From positions 36,051,001 to 36,115,000 of the forward strand of contig NC_089037.1 of the NCBI RefSeq assembly GCF_034140825.1: DNA of 64,000 nucleotides, written 5' to 3'. Origin of the DNA: Oryza sativa Japonica Group. Taxonomy: Eukaryota; Streptophyta; Magnoliopsida; Poales; Poaceae. The notes beneath the pieces are model-generated. The model made no database searches. It was not told where the DNA came from and saw only the letters and a list, made by a program, of their open reading frames with translations. Shown here piece by piece: positions 22,357 to 34,942 of this stretch. The translations under genes and the position numbers were made by a program. Each line of letters begins with the position of its first letter. The stretch's first letter is position 1.

Positions 22357-25219
22357 ATGGCGGCGATGGTGGTGGGAGCGTTGAGGAGGGGAACGGCCAC
22401 CGCCGGGGGGAGCTCGCGGTCCTTCGCCCGATCGCTCCCTAGACCTGTAAGCTTCTTCTTCCCCTTGTGCATTCGATTCGATTAATAAGCGGTTGGTGGA
22501 GGAATGTTTCGAGACGATTTCTCCTTTCGATTTCATCGGATTCGTCGCTTTTGCGCTCCCACGATTGGCTCCGACTGTGCCTAACCGCGTACTTGCTCTC
22601 ATGCCCTGATGATGCTAGGTGAGCACGCTGGTCGTAGCGGAGCACGAAGGTGGGTTCGTGAAGCCCTCATCTCTGAGCGCATTGGCGGCCGCAGAAGCAA
22701 TCGGCAAGGATGATAATAGGGTTTCTCTTCTGTTGGGCGGATCCGGGCCGGGGCTTCACAAGGCTGCCGAGCATGCTGCGTCCAGCCATCCATTGGTATC
22801 CGAGGTATGGTCATGTGCTACATCTTGTTCCTATGTGTTGTTGTGCTTGAGCGATTGAATTCTAGAAGCCTATTATTGATTCATTTCAGGGATGGAGATG
22901 ATAATTGATAACCTCTGCTCTTCGATATTGTGCTTATCAGTTGGCTTGCTTTCGCTGCAGGTTCTTGTTGCTGATTCAGATGTCTTTGCGCATCCATTGG
23001 CTGAGCCTTGGGCCGAGCTACTTCGTTCTGTTCAGCACAAAGGTGGATACTCACATGTTATAGCGTCATCAACCTCGTTCGGGAAGAATTTGCTTCCACG
23101 TGCTGCTGCCCTTCTTGATGTGTCCCCTGTTACGGATGTCACTTCAATATCTGAGCCACGAGTCTTTGTGAGGTTTGTCGTCATACATTCATACTCCTTT
23201 CCATGAAGCTTAGCATTTCAAGGAGAATTGCCCGTCTGCCATTCTGTGTAGTGCACACCTTTCGCAGATACCCAAGGTTATAGCACGAGGTTTTGCAACA
23301 CACGATGCATACATGTTGTGTAGTACATGAAGCATTTTCTATGCATTTCACATGTTTTGCAACTTAGCTACATGCAATCTCCAGACAATCTAACCACTAT
23401 TTGATACTGAATCTGCTAAATATTATTACACCACTGTTTTTCCCTTTTCTAATGCTGATTAATAGTGGTTTTTCCATTTTCCCTTTTCTTTGGACACTGA
23501 TCTTATTAATTTATGGTATCCTATGGGCTAAAGATTAATCTTATGAGCCCATTTCCCATGAGTGCATAATGGCATTCTACATTTCTTTCTGCTTGCAACC
23601 ATGTGTTTCTTTTGTGGGGATCATTTTATCCGTATGAAGAACAATGGTATGCAGGGAACCTTGGGTGGATGAACCATTAGCCTTGTGCGCGCAGCATTGC
23701 AATTTGCACCCCCAAGAGTTGTTCTCTCTTCTAATCCATATGTATTGTATACCTTTATGGTATAATAATATTTATGCTTCTGAATTCAGGCCCATTTATG
23801 CTGGAAATGCGCTTTGTACTGTGCGATATACTGGAGAGGATCCATGTATGATGAGCATTAGGTCAACATCATTTTCCCCAACTGAGGCTATGTCAGAAGC
23901 AAAAGTTGCACCTATCACCCAGGTTGATCTCTCTTTCCTCAGTGAAGGTTTGTTTGGTTTCTTCACTATATTCTTCTATTAAGAAAACAACGTTCTTATC
24001 CATTATGTTTTGCTCTTTTTGGATATTGATATTGAACATACTGTTGAGTGTTGAGTTCTGCACTGAACTCTGGAAATCAACAGATAATACTAGATCGATT
24101 TTGTTGTCTATGTCCTTATTGTGTTTCTGATGAAGTTGAACCTTGCTGCAGGGAAAATAAACTGTTTTGATCCTTAATATGGACACTTTTCTGACATCAA
24201 ATATAGGTGTATACATGCTTACTTTTTTCTTGTCAATGTACAGGAAGCTCTGGGAAATCTGCATGGGTGAATCTGAAATCCCAAGATACAGAACGGCCCG
24301 ATCTTGCAAATGCACCCGTAGTAGTAACTGGAGGCAGAGGTTTAAAAAGTGCTGAGAATTTCAAAGTATTGGAGCAGCTTGCTGAGAAACTTGGAGCAGC
24401 AGGTTTGAGCCTTTTTTTTTCCCTTTGTCCATCTATACCTACTAGGTAGCACCCATATTCTTTGCGGTTGGTATTTGAACCTATCAAGGCTCGTGAAATT
24501 CATTTCGCTGTGCATTCGTTTTCTGACGGATTATGTTTCTCCTCTGTAGTGGGTGCGACCAGAGCTGCCGTAGATGCAGGATTTGTTCCCAATGAACTTC
24601 AGGTAAGCTCTACAAACTGAGCTCTATGCCACGTCAGGAGATAATTAAATAGATATGATTGGATACATGCCATGTCAGAAGATAATTGAATGGATTCAGC
24701 TGATATGAAACTGTAGGTTCCAGCATGTGCTACTACAAGCGTAGTGAAGCTTACTGCATTAGCGCCCTAAAAAAAAGGCTTACTGCATCAGTGCATTGCC
24801 ATCATGATAGCTGCAAATTTACGCGCACTTTTATCTCTTTCCCTTGGTGCTTAATTTATTACTTATGTTGCAATGTGTTCTATCTCCCCTCAGGTTGGTC
24901 AGACTGGGAAAATAGTTGCGCCTGAGCTCTATATGGCATTTGGAGTATCCGGAGCAATACAACACTTGGCAGGAATGAGAGATTCCAAGGTTATCGTGGC
25001 TGTCAACAAAGATGCAGATGCTCCCATATTTCAGGTAAATCTTGGGTCTACAGAGCTTCATCAAAGATTTTGTTCTTCATGTCCTTTGCCAGTAGGCTTT
25101 CAACCTTAGGATTTTAAGATTCTTATAATCATGTTGGCCAGGTTGCGGACTATGGCATTGTTGCTGATCTATTCGAAGTTCTTGACGAACTGTTAAAGAA
25201 GCTACCTGACAAGAAATGA
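22357..25219 (+). CDS. ETFA: Electron transfer flavoprotein alpha subunit, mitochondrial
   Basis: Eight exons (22357-22446, 22619-22804, 22961-23172, 23790-23947, 24244-24402, 24550-24602, 24894-25034, 25142-25219) give 358 residues, the usual length. All introns are GT-AG and phases agree. ETF-alpha pairs with ETF-beta in the matrix, holds FAD, takes electrons from acyl-CoA and branched-chain amino-acid dehydrogenases and passes them to ETF-QO and ubiquinone. The basic N-terminus ([19 protein letters not shown]) looks like a mitochondrial presequence. The N-domain has [20 protein letters not shown]. The FAD domain carries [15 protein letters not shown] and [20 protein letters not shown] then AIQHLAGM, and [19 protein letters not shown] lies near the end. 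Its tail faces the kelch-ACBP gene across a hAT insertion. Confidence 0.96.
24627..24700 (+). repeat. Imperfect direct duplication in ETFA intron 6
   Basis: TGCCACGTCAGGAGATAATT at 24627 recurs as TGCCATGTCAGAAGATAATT at 24668, a 41-base period. Confidence 0.7.
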
Positions 25220-25808
25220 GCGTGCTAACATGATGATCCGTGTCCATGTCATATTTGTTCTAGTGTTCTTAATAATATGAAGCGCCCTTGTAATGTGATT
25301 CTGCAAAAATAAGTGTCATTTCATATGATCACACAAGCACAAACAATAGACGTGATGTCGCTTCCTGTGCAAATACACTTGGACTAGCAATTAACAATCA
25401 TCATTTTCACTAGCAGGTGTCGCTGAAAGTACAGTACAGGACAGCGAAACAGGTACAGATAAATCACAGGCTAACAACATACCATGAACATTTCACATGG
25501 AATTTGCCAAAAGTTCATAGTTACAGTGGCGGGCCCAGCTTTTTAAACTTGGGTATTCGAAATGGGAAGGGGTAAAAAAATGTCCATACACCAAAAAGCC
25601 AAAAAATAGGCTTGTATATTATGATACACTAATAATTATAATTTAGAGCGTATAGAATAAAATTGATCATTAGTTCACACAGTGATAGAATTGATCATCA
25701 CTAGAAATTGTTTAACTTATAGAAATACTAATACCAAACATATCAAAGTGTCAAAATATGGAATACAAAAATGATAGAGAATAATAAGTTAGGAAGAAAA
25801 CTTACAAT

Positions 25809-25916
25809 TTAGATATTAACTTTTCGACGCTTGATATTTTGGAAATAATTGATGATGTCCTTGTCCTTAGCTTGCAAAAAGAATTCTCTTTCAATGAATG
25901 TAACCAAACAATCATT
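25809..25916 (-). pseudogene. C-terminal tail of a hAT transposase (TTF-type family)
   Basis: On the minus strand the frame reads NDCLVTFIEREFFLQAKDKD and then IINYFQNIKRRKVNI, followed by TAA at 25811-25809. NDCLVTFIER is the conserved end of the dimerisation region of plant TTF-type zinc-finger hAT transposases, from memory of the family. Upstream catalytic sequence is absent. Confidence 0.65.
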
Positions 25917-26032
25917 CAAATACTACAAATTTGCTAATATGGTATGAACTATGAACTACTGTCCAGTGTCCAATATACTCAATTACTCAAATACTCAAAT
26001 AGGCAACTAGTCAACTACAATCCTACAAACTA

Positions 26033-26065
26033 AATGTCTAAATCAAGCAAGCAAGCAAGCAAGCA
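26033..26065 (+). repeat. AAGC microsatellite inside the hAT element
   Basis: About five AAGC units at 26045-26065, within a stretch where CTAAATGTCTAAATCAA also occurs twice. Confidence 0.7.
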
Positions 26066-27241
26066 ACTACACTAAAATACTAAATGTCTAAATCAATGAA
26101 TTTTTGTGCTTGTCCCGTTGTCCGGAGTTTAGTCACTCACTGTGCTAATGTGCTTATCCGGAATTTGCAGGTCAGGCAGTCGCCGGCGAGCAGGATGCCG
26201 CACGGCCGCAGCGGCAGCGCGCAGCCGCCGGCTGCCTCGGGCCTCGGCGCGGAACGGCGGACGCCGACTTGCAGGCTGCAGCTGTGCAGCGCCTGCTCCT
26301 GCTCGGCTGACGGCCTGGAGCAGCCTCCTGCCTGGCTGCCTCCTGGGCCCCTGCAGGCTGCCGCGCCGGCTGCCGCACGCGGCACGCCGTCGCCCGTCGG
26401 TCACGGTGCGCCTGCCGGTCACGGGCTTGGCGCCTTGGCCTTGGCGGCTCACCGCCTCACCGGTCGCCGTCGCCGCCGCCGCGCCCGCGCCGTTGCACGC
26501 CGCGGCCGCGCCACACGCCGCCACGGCTCCCGCCGCCGGCCGCCGCACGCTGCACGCAGCCCCCGCCGGCCGCCGCACGTCACGCCGCCGCACGCCTCCT
26601 CCCGTCGCCGTGCTGTACTGCTGTGTTGTGGTCTAGGGTTTGCAGGTTTGGGTGGCCAAGGCGCCAGGCGGGTGGGGAATTGGGGGAAAATTGCAAATGG
26701 GCTGAGATGTGGCCCAATTAGACCACAGGTAGAGAGGAAAGAGGGAGGGGAGTGGAAAATTTTGGCCCAATAGAGAAGAAATGGGGAAACAAGGCCCAAT
26801 ATAAGCAGTTTAAGTTTTCTTTTTATTTTTTTAATACCTATATGAACTATATAGTATATATACCTTTTTTTTTTCCAAAAATCTTGGGTATACATCTGAA
26901 TACCCATGAATACATAGTGGGCCCGCCCCTGCATAGTTAGATTTGACACGCAAACATAATGTCCAAAGAATGCCCACAAAAAGGTGTATACAAGCTTTTT
27001 TACGACCTAATAAGAATTGAATGCGATACAAGGATGAGCTAACAATTTTCTATGAGAATATCAGATAACGCTTGCCAAAACGCCTTATTGTTTTGTCGCC
27101 AAATGAACACGAATGCCAGAAAACGATAAAAAGAAAAAGGAAAAGGAAAAGTGTAGAAGACATTCAAAAAGTTTATACATGTTACACGTATATGAATCTG
27201 CGCGATCCGTATGAGATTGTCGGGTAAAGATAGATAGGTGA

Positions 27242-30200
27242 TCAAGACTCGGACTTATCAGGTGGGGTTCCCACCAGCCAGCCCCACATGCCACTGGAAC
27301 TTTGCCTTTGCTTTGCCTCCAACGCTGCTTGCTCAGAGGCAGCCTTCTGTCTTCGAAGCAGCTCAACCTCCCTTTCCAATGCATCCATACTCTGGAGCTT
27401 CTGCCGTAGCTCCGCAACATCCACCTAGAAAAGCATTTTGGGGAAACCAAAGTGTGATCAGGATATACTCATCACATGTGCTACACAATAACCAAATTGT
27501 TTACTACTACTTGTTGAACTCATTTGTCTGCCACAAAACACACACACAGTGCAATTTCGGAAAGAAAGGACTAGGACCCTGTTTAGATAAGTTTTAGTTC
27601 CTATCACATCGGATGTTTGAACACTAATTATAAATATTAAACGTAGACTATTAATAAAATCCATCTATAATCTTGGACTAATTCGCGAGACGAATCTATT
27701 GAGCCTAATTAATCAATGATTACCCTATATGTGATGCTACAGTAAACATTCTCTAATTATGGATTAATTAGGCTTAAAAAATTTGTCTCGCGAATTAGCT
27801 TTCATTTATGTAATTAGTTTTATAAGTAGTCTATATTTAATACTCTAAATTAGTGTCTAAATACAGAGACTAAAGTGAAGTCCCTGGATACAAACACCAC
27901 CTAGGTTTATCATGTTCTCCCTTGGGAAGGTCGTTCAGGAGGTTATTTCTTATGCGGGTTAATCCGAGCTATTACTGCTGGCAACGTAGTAAAAATAGCA
28001 AATTTTGTTAATTTGTACAATGTAAGACTCCATACCTCAAGTTTGAAACATCTTGACTGTTCAGCAGCAAGTTGGCCACGGACAGTTTGAAGTTCCTACA
28101 AAATCCAAACCAACAAAATTGAGGATATATCGTTCCAAAGAAGTGATTCAGATCTCCACATACACCAAAACTCGTGAGGTGTGCATAGCACTATGCACAC
28201 CATGTAATCCAAATGTACCTTTGCAAGGTCAGGTCACCTACACGGTTCATCTTACGTTCCTTTGTGGACATGTATGCTAGGCAAAATATGTAGTGCAAAC
28301 CACATCTGTAGTGGAAACCTGAAAACTATTATTGGATCTAAAATGGACAACGGAGATTTGTCCACGTTACCAAGAATAAAAATTTTACTCCTAGATTCAA
28401 CCATGACTCATGACATGGAGAAATCTCATGCGTCCATTTTTTTATCCAACGGTAGTCTACAGGTTTCCACTACCTATGTGGTTTGCACTTCATATTTTTC
28501 CTATATGTCAGGACCAAGACATGTTAGAAACAGCGATAATACATACTGCTAGCAATGAACATCACACACTATTCAGTACAGGGTAAGCTCAATCCTAGTG
28601 CATGTGTTAAATAGTGCCATAGGGTGTTGTGTGTAGTACTCAGACTACAGGTTACAAAGCAGATTATAAAACAAATGAAAATGTAATAATAATAAGTTAC
28701 ATGCAGAAGAATTTGTAAAAATAGGTTCATTGCATAATTGAAAGATTATGCAGGAGGCTCACCTTCGTCAGCTCTGCATTTCTAGCCTCTGCTTCAGCAA
28801 TCTCTTCTTTAAGCTGTATAGTTTGCACTTGCTCCCTGTTAAGTGCTGCTTCTAGTTCCTCTTTCTCAGCTTTAAGAGCTACTAAAAGTTCGTTTGCGTC
28901 ATCCTTCTTCTGAAAAACAACACAGCATCACCAGACAGAACAGCTGAGTGTCTTAAAGCATCATTCCTCATGGGTAAGACATAATCAGCATGGTAGCAAC
29001 AAACAATACTGGAATGATTATTCACAGAATTTTATTTTCACAGACACTAATTTTCTACAAAAAACCCATATTTGCAAAAAAGAGTCAACACACTTTCTGT
29101 TCAATCGAAGTGTACTGCACAAGAGATTACCAGGTCTGAATCAGCACTGTCCATGGCAATCTCACGGATCTTCCCATCATGAGAAAGTTCAACCTCGGGT
29201 TCCAGAACGCTGGATGTACCATCTGATGCATGCTCTTTTGTTTTTGACTGCAAATCTGATTTGAGGGTAAGTTTAAGAGCAAAGACCTGTCCATCAGGAA
29301 AAACCTTGTTACAAATTACCTCCACACATAGATACTAAAAATAAATCTAAAATCCTAAAGAAAAGCCAGTTACCTCATTGCTGTATCGTCCATTGTATCC
29401 TCCAAAAGAAATGAGATAATCATCTCCATTGTAATTGCTATGCACTAAAGTCATGCCCTAAAAGAATAACAGATCAAAACATTACCAACTGAAACAAAAC
29501 CATTCTAAGCACTGCGTAATACTCAAGAGTCGTACCTCACTGGCAAGGGGAACACGACCTTCTACAGAGCTAACAACTGACCATGTTAAAGTTGACATAT
29601 TAAGCACAAGTGTTTCAGAGACACCTGCAAAGAATAAAGTATAAGCTAAATACATTCTAACTGTAAATAAAGTATATATATAATTTAAAATTGATGAACC
29701 TACAGCAAGTGTACAAAAAATACAATCAATTTGTTACTATTTAAGAACTCCATGTGGCATTAGAATGAAAGTAACCTTAATCTTCCTAGTTTCAAGGTAC
29801 AATTTGCATATCAAGATGGCAAGGATAGTTGTACTGGCTTTGTGGGTTTTACTGGATATAGTTTCTAGGTTAAGTGATGCAGATTGTACCAGACAGTGAA
29901 CATTGATCTAAAAAAGCTTCCTGCATATAAGGCACCAAGTTGACAAGTTGCATAGACAAATAATAAATTCTACCACTATCTAAGTGTTGGATCAGGGCTG
30001 AGGTGCTATACACAGACAAGGATTGGCAAAAAAAAAGGTGGCTTCCAAACTCTTTGCAGTGCAGCAATTGACAAGGTACAATAATAAGTGTAGGAATTAT
30101 CTAAGGAGGTGAAAAAGGCCAGCAGTAGTATGAAGACATCTTTGCATTGCAATTAGTAAGAAAATATTTTTCACACTGCAAGTGTACGCACTAAAAAGCA

Positions 30201-33200
30201 TACCACTTTTGTTATTGCCACCACCAACTATGTACCAGTTTTCCCCAACGGTTGCACCTGCATGGCCAGCTCGTGGGCTTGGAGCCAGACCCTGTTGTTT
30301 GGGTCTTGACCACTCCATCTGTAATTCCATCGATAAAATTAGAAATCATGCCACATTGTATAGATGCCAATGTTTGTGAATTCCAGCAAGCTAACAGTTC
30401 TTACTGTTTGCAAATCGAGGACATGCAAGTCATTGAAACATGTTGCATGAGACCCTCCACCAAAAATTAAAAGATAGCGATCAGCATGGCAAGCAGCAGC
30501 ATGATCTGATCTTGGAGGAGGGGTGCCTCTACAAAAAGCCAAAAAATATGATGAGTTCATGGAGATATAGTAACATAAGTTTAGCCCTCAAAATAGGTTG
30601 TTCTCCATTCTATCATTGTCCAAGTTTATTCAATATATCATGGTTTCAAGATGCATAAACAGTGCATACTAGAACAGCTGAGCATAAGACAAAGATTCAA
30701 GTACTCACATTGCATCCACATCATCCCATGTCATGGTCTCAAGATCAAGAATGTGCAAGTCATTTAAAAGACACCGTTTTGCATCTTCACCACCAAACAA
30801 GACTAGAGTTGTTCCAACTAAAGTCACAGACTGACCCCCACGAGAAACCTGCAGCAGATGGAACTTATATAAGAAATTTATTATACTTGAATATACACAG
30901 AAGACAAAAGAACATCATTTTTAGTGCAATTATCACTTGTTTCATGCCTGCCAGACGCTTTTCAGTGCAGTGATCACTGGTAGCGACTCTTGGACCATTT
31001 GACTATGCATCAGTGACTTAAAAGCATATTACCTAGGAATAAGCATTCCATTCCATAAACTTAACAAGGAGAGAAAAGAAGCAAAATATGATGATTATCC
31101 CAAATGCTTAGTTGTATGAAACAACAAGACTTGTAAATCCCTTGCTTCTAAAAAATTAGAATCAAACATAGCAGGTATCCAGTCTCCATACGATTCTGAA
31201 GCCCTCATTTTACTGCACACTATACTATCATTAAATAAATCAAACTCTTAGTTCGAACAAAGCATATTTAGCTGAGCCCATTGTGCATAAGCACTCTCCA
31301 CAAACTTTTAAAGTATTTACGTTACACGTAGCAAACTGTGTTCAAACAAACAAACTCCGCTAAAATCAAGCAAAGTACACAGAATTTTCCTTTTTAAGAC
31401 GGGTTTACTAATTAAAGCACAGTGAAACAAAGAATAGGTAGTTGATTACATTTAAAGGTCTTTGTTCAGAGCTTGCTAGGTTGAAGAAATAATTACCGGT
31501 GGTTTTCCATAAGTCTTGACAATAGACCATGTACAAGTATGCGGATCAAATTCCTTCACTAGCATAAAATACAAGAAGAAAAATAATAGCTTAGAAGAAA
31601 AAAAATGACAGCAATGGGGACACAATTGGATCACAGTACTGTGTTAACCAAAAAGTGAGTTTTAGCAAACCTGTAATGTTCTCAGACGGATCTTTTGTGT
31701 GCCCAGCAACAGAGAAAAATTTGTTGCCCCAAGATATCTACAAAATAGCATCAGAGGACATCAAGCTAAGCATCATCTGAAACATAGATAGTGACATTTG
31801 TTCCAAAATTTACCAACGAATGTCCAGCACAAGAAGAGACTTGTGCTGATTTAGATGAATCAGTGGATCCTGCTTGAAATTTTGCATCAATCTTCGACCA
31901 AGTCAAACTCTTCAGATCCAAAGCCTGTGCTCAATATAGATAGTGAAAGAAATATGCATTAGGTCAATGTTACTTAATGATACAAAGTTATTTAAATATA
32001 GCGGATGAATTGCCATTTTTTTGGGTAGATTCAAGTTATTTTCATCATACATGTCTTCAAACTACTCTTTCTGAATATTATGCAATATGAGCCTCCCATT
32101 CTGCCTAATTGAGTCAACTTCATGCAGGAAATGCTTACATCATAAATCATCCATAGTTTCATTTGTAATCCCTTTTAGGAATATTTGTTGTTATCTTCTC
32201 GTTTCAAAACCATCTATGAGTCATACTGTAAATTTTGCATAAGCATGAAAGGCTGGTACAGATTACAAGTTACACATGGTTGAACATCACACCACGATTA
32301 CAACATATCAGGCTTCTTATCATGAACATAAATGGGCCTTTATCCAGATAGCATATCCAATAAATACAAACACTTCAGGACAATTCTATGACAAACAGCA
32401 GAATGGCAACTGCTCATATGTCTCCAAGTCCAAGACAAAAAATACTTAGGAGGTCCACATGCAACCTGCTTGACTGTTATATTTAGCTTCACATACCTGA
32501 AGGTCGCTAAGGTAACGCCCATTGTGGTTTCCCCCAAATATATACATCTTATCTTGCACCACAGTTGCGCCATGCTGCAGGAATAAAAGTTCATATTAAT
32601 GCTATGAACAGAGGAAGGGGAGAACTGGGATAACAGTTCACAACTTAAAAAATAAAAATAAAATAGGCAAGGTAGCCAAGGCCCCAGGTGCATATGGCAT
32701 ACCTCGTAACGAGGTTTGGGCCGCTGCCCATTAACAGATAATGGAGTCCATTCTTCGTGAACACTGACAGCACTAAGACCTTCCAGAATAACAACTTTGT
32801 CCTGTGTCTCCACTGAACTTCCATTCTCAGATATGGTTTTAGGTTCTGGAACCGATGTTCCATTTGTTGAAGCCAGAATAACCTTGGGATCTTCCTTTGG
32901 TTTCTTGTAAACAGAAATGCAGTAAGCAAAATGTTAAGTTTATTTCACAAACAATTTATTAATCAGGGCATTGAGATGAAACTACAGCTGATAGACCAAT
33001 ACTTTCAAAGATTAGAGTGAATTCTAAATAGATAGGCAAAAAAACATAAGAAATATACTTTTGACAGGAAACAACCCATGCGTACCCACTGCATTTATGA
33101 GGTTACAGAATGCAACTTACATGCATTTCAATATCTACAACAGGCTCAGGGTTGAACTCAGGAACCCTTGAGTACCATCCAGGATCTTCCTCCTACCAAA

Positions 33201-34103
33201 ATACCAGCGCATTAAATCGTTGTGCACAGGGTGAAGAATACAATGTAAATAGTCATACCTCTAAGATTTTAACAAACAGCCGCATCGCCTCTGCCGATGG
33301 CATACTTCCAAGCCCATGCCAGCTGAAAATACAAATGTGTAAAGAGACGATCATGCTTTAAAGACATGCAGTATCAACATTTGATTGAAGGTCTATGGAT
33401 ATTCCTGCCACCGGTCAGCTCTCTAGCTTATCAGTCCAAAATTTAAATTACACAAGACAGAAATCCTCTTCTAACTTCTGGGCATGTGATAGCATTCCGT
33501 TCTAATACTGGCCCAATGATAAGCAATAAAATAAGGCAGCAGCACAAGACAGATAGCGACATCATCTTATATTAACTAATAACTAGCATGTGAAGTTTCA
33601 ACCTCCAATTCGATCACCAATGTTTCCGTTTCTCCATAAATTTAACCAGAACTATCAAGTTCGCTAATACGGAGACAACTTCATGCAGGATCGCACTGTA
33701 GGTGATACTAACCTTGTCCATTTGCTCTGCTCCACAGGGTTCCATGCCCTGGGTTTCGGCACATTGCAAGGCCCCACTGTTGCCTACACCAAAACGAACG
33801 CAAAAATTCATTCCGACAGCCAAAGCAAATCCTCCCTCCCAAAAGCCAGTGATCAACAAACTAACGCTATAATTCAACCCTGCGCATCATCAATTCCACC
33901 TAGATCCACTCCACGCATTTCCCAACCCCCCATCCAACCGAGACAAATCGCGTCACCTGCTGGTAGAGGCCGTAGAGGAGGAGGGCGACGTCGTTCTGGA
34001 AGCGGGAGATGGCGGACGAGGAGGTGGCCCCGCCGGCCCCGAATCCGGCGTAGGCCGCCGCGGCGTAGAAACGGTCGGGGTAGGCGAGTCCGGAGCTCGC
34101 CAT
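27242..34103 (-). CDS. ACBP6: Acyl-CoA-binding protein with kelch repeats (class IV ACBP, OsACBP6-like)
   Basis: Eighteen exons join in frame to 656 residues: 34103-33957, 33783-33713, 33322-33259, 33192-33121, 32903-32703, 32574-32497, 31924-31814, 31737-31671, 31558-31497, 30848-30709, 30528-30405, 30318-30204, 29624-29536, 29457-29374, 29286-29131, 28909-28763, 28095-28036, 27424-27242. The N-terminal acyl-CoA-binding domain (about 8-110) shows LLLYGLYQQATVGPCNVPKP and KWTSWHGLGSM. Kelch repeats (about 160-480) carry MYIFGGNHNGRYLSDL, LVLFGGEDAKRCLLNDLHIL and LLIFGGGSHATCFNDLHVLD. A charged coiled coil precedes the GWLVGTPPDKSES end. Class IV ACBPs bind long-chain acyl-CoA esters, and rice ACBP6 is reported as peroxisomal. 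The symbol rests on recall of the rice family. Confidence 0.93.
27574..27900. mobile_element. Tourist-like MITE (327 bp) in the last intron of the ACBP gene
   Basis: CTA flanks both ends (27571-27573, 27901-27903). Termini GGACCCTGTTTAG and the inverse of AAACACCAC fit. Internal arms ATTCGCGAGACGAATCTATT / GGATTAATTAGGCTTAAAAA are typical of a high-copy rice Tourist family; the element at about 36.6 kb shares this core. Confidence 0.75.
28178..28201. repeat. Perfect short palindrome in ACBP intron 17/16 region
   Basis: GGTGTGCATAG, a CA spacer, then CTATGCACACC: 11-bp arms with a 2-base loop, just upstream (plus-strand left) of the larger inverted repeat at 28.3-28.5 kb. Confidence 0.8.
28275..28505. 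mobile_element. MITE-like long inverted repeat in an ACBP intron
   Basis: AAATATGTAGTGCAAACCAC at about 28284, then GTAGTGGAAACCTG, is inverted at CAGGTTTCCACTAC and GTGGTTTGCACTTCATATTT near 28460-28500. Further pairing involves AATGGAC and GAGATTT. The arms are about 90 bp. No clean target duplication was seen, so superfamily is open. Confidence 0.65.
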
Positions 34104-34374
34104 GGCCGCGCGCCCGCAACGCAAGCCCTAGATCTCTCCCCGCCCACCCACTCGGATGAGATCTCGCGCCCACTGCCCGCGAGGCGGAGAGCACTAGCGT
34201 TCGCCCCTCCTCCTCCTCCTCCTCCTCGCCGCGGCGGAAATGGAAATCTGCAGCGATTGGAGACGAGAGAATTCGAGATCTGGGAGGCTTCGCTCGCTCG
34301 ACCGACGCTCGCTTCGCGGGCGATGAATGATGGATGGCTTTAACGCTCGTTCTCCGAGGTGGCGCGGGGGTGTC

Positions 34375-34380
34375 CACGTG
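34375..34380. promoter_or_regulatory. G-box/ABRE-like motif upstream of the ACBP gene
   Basis: CACGTG in the context TCCACGTGTCGG, 272 bases upstream of the ACBP ATG, with a second ACGT core (GTGACGTGG) about 25 bases further. Such sites bind bZIP/bHLH factors and often give ABA or light response. The motif is short and function is inferred. Confidence 0.4.
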
Positions 34381-34639
34381 TCGGTGACATGGTGGGGGCG
34401 AGTGACGTGGTAGGAGAGTCGTCGCGGTCGCCACGACGACGGTTAATATGAACCGGGTCTACGGCGCGGGTCACCGTCACCGTGAACCGCGTCTAGTCTA
34501 CGTAGAGGAGGGTAGGCGCGGGTGCTGGAGTAACGAACGTGTGGGAAGAACTAGGAAGGTTGTCGTGGTGTTGGTGGGAGATCCATCCTCATTCCTCGCA
34601 CCGCGGTACCACTAGCAAAAAAAGCGCTAGGCGGCTTTA

Positions 34640-34931
34640 TACACTGCAAATACTGTATTCAAATATGCTAAAGGTCTCAAACAAAACAAACTTCTCTGTG
34701 TTTGATGATTGCAAGCTGATGTGGGATGGGTTTGGTACAATTTCTATTGAGCACTGTAATAGAAACTCCAATCAGGTGGCTCATGAATTGGCCAGGTTAG
34801 CGTTTAGGACAAAAAAATTTTGTACTTGGGTCGATGAATCCCCTGGCTGTGTTCTGAACCATCTGGTAAACGATGTAACAATTTTATCCTATCAATAAAG
34901 CTAGCCGAATGGCATTCCCCAAAAAAAAAAA
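34640..34931 (+). mobile_element. 5'-truncated LINE 3' end with RNase H-like tail and poly(A)
   Basis: The frame to 34898 includes WDGFGTISIEHCNRNSNQVA, HELARLAF and DESPGCVLNHLVNDVTILSY, the usual end of the RNase H (RVT_3) domain of plant L1-type LINEs. It is followed by AATAAAG and a run of A at 34920-34931. Reverse transcriptase is absent. The left end is approximate. Confidence 0.7.
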
Positions 34932-34942
34932 CTTCTCACGTA

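Larger units (their letters stand above)
25524..26931 (-). mobile_element. Deleted hAT-superfamily transposon (1.4 kb)
   Basis: Termini CAGTGGCGGGCCCA (25524) and TGGGCCCGCCCCTG (reverse strand of 26931) match in inverted orientation. The 8-bp target duplication CATAGTTA lies at 25516-25523 and 26932-26939, diagnostic of hAT. On the minus strand the interior begins with a very GC-rich leader (about 26640 down to 26160) and ends with the last codons of a transposase near 25.8-25.9 kb. Most of the transposase is missing, so this is a non-autonomous internal-deletion derivative. Both TIRs and the target duplication are clean, suggesting moderate age. Confidence 0.88.

Noticed and set aside
26084-26773. 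229-codon open frame inside the hAT element
   Set aside because: Repetitive GCC-rich translation without any domain; also open on the other strand. Treated as element leader.
34539-34640. N-terminal part of the frame overlapping the LINE tail
   Set aside because: The first 30 or so codons show no RNase H similarity and probably lie in unrelated upstream sequence.
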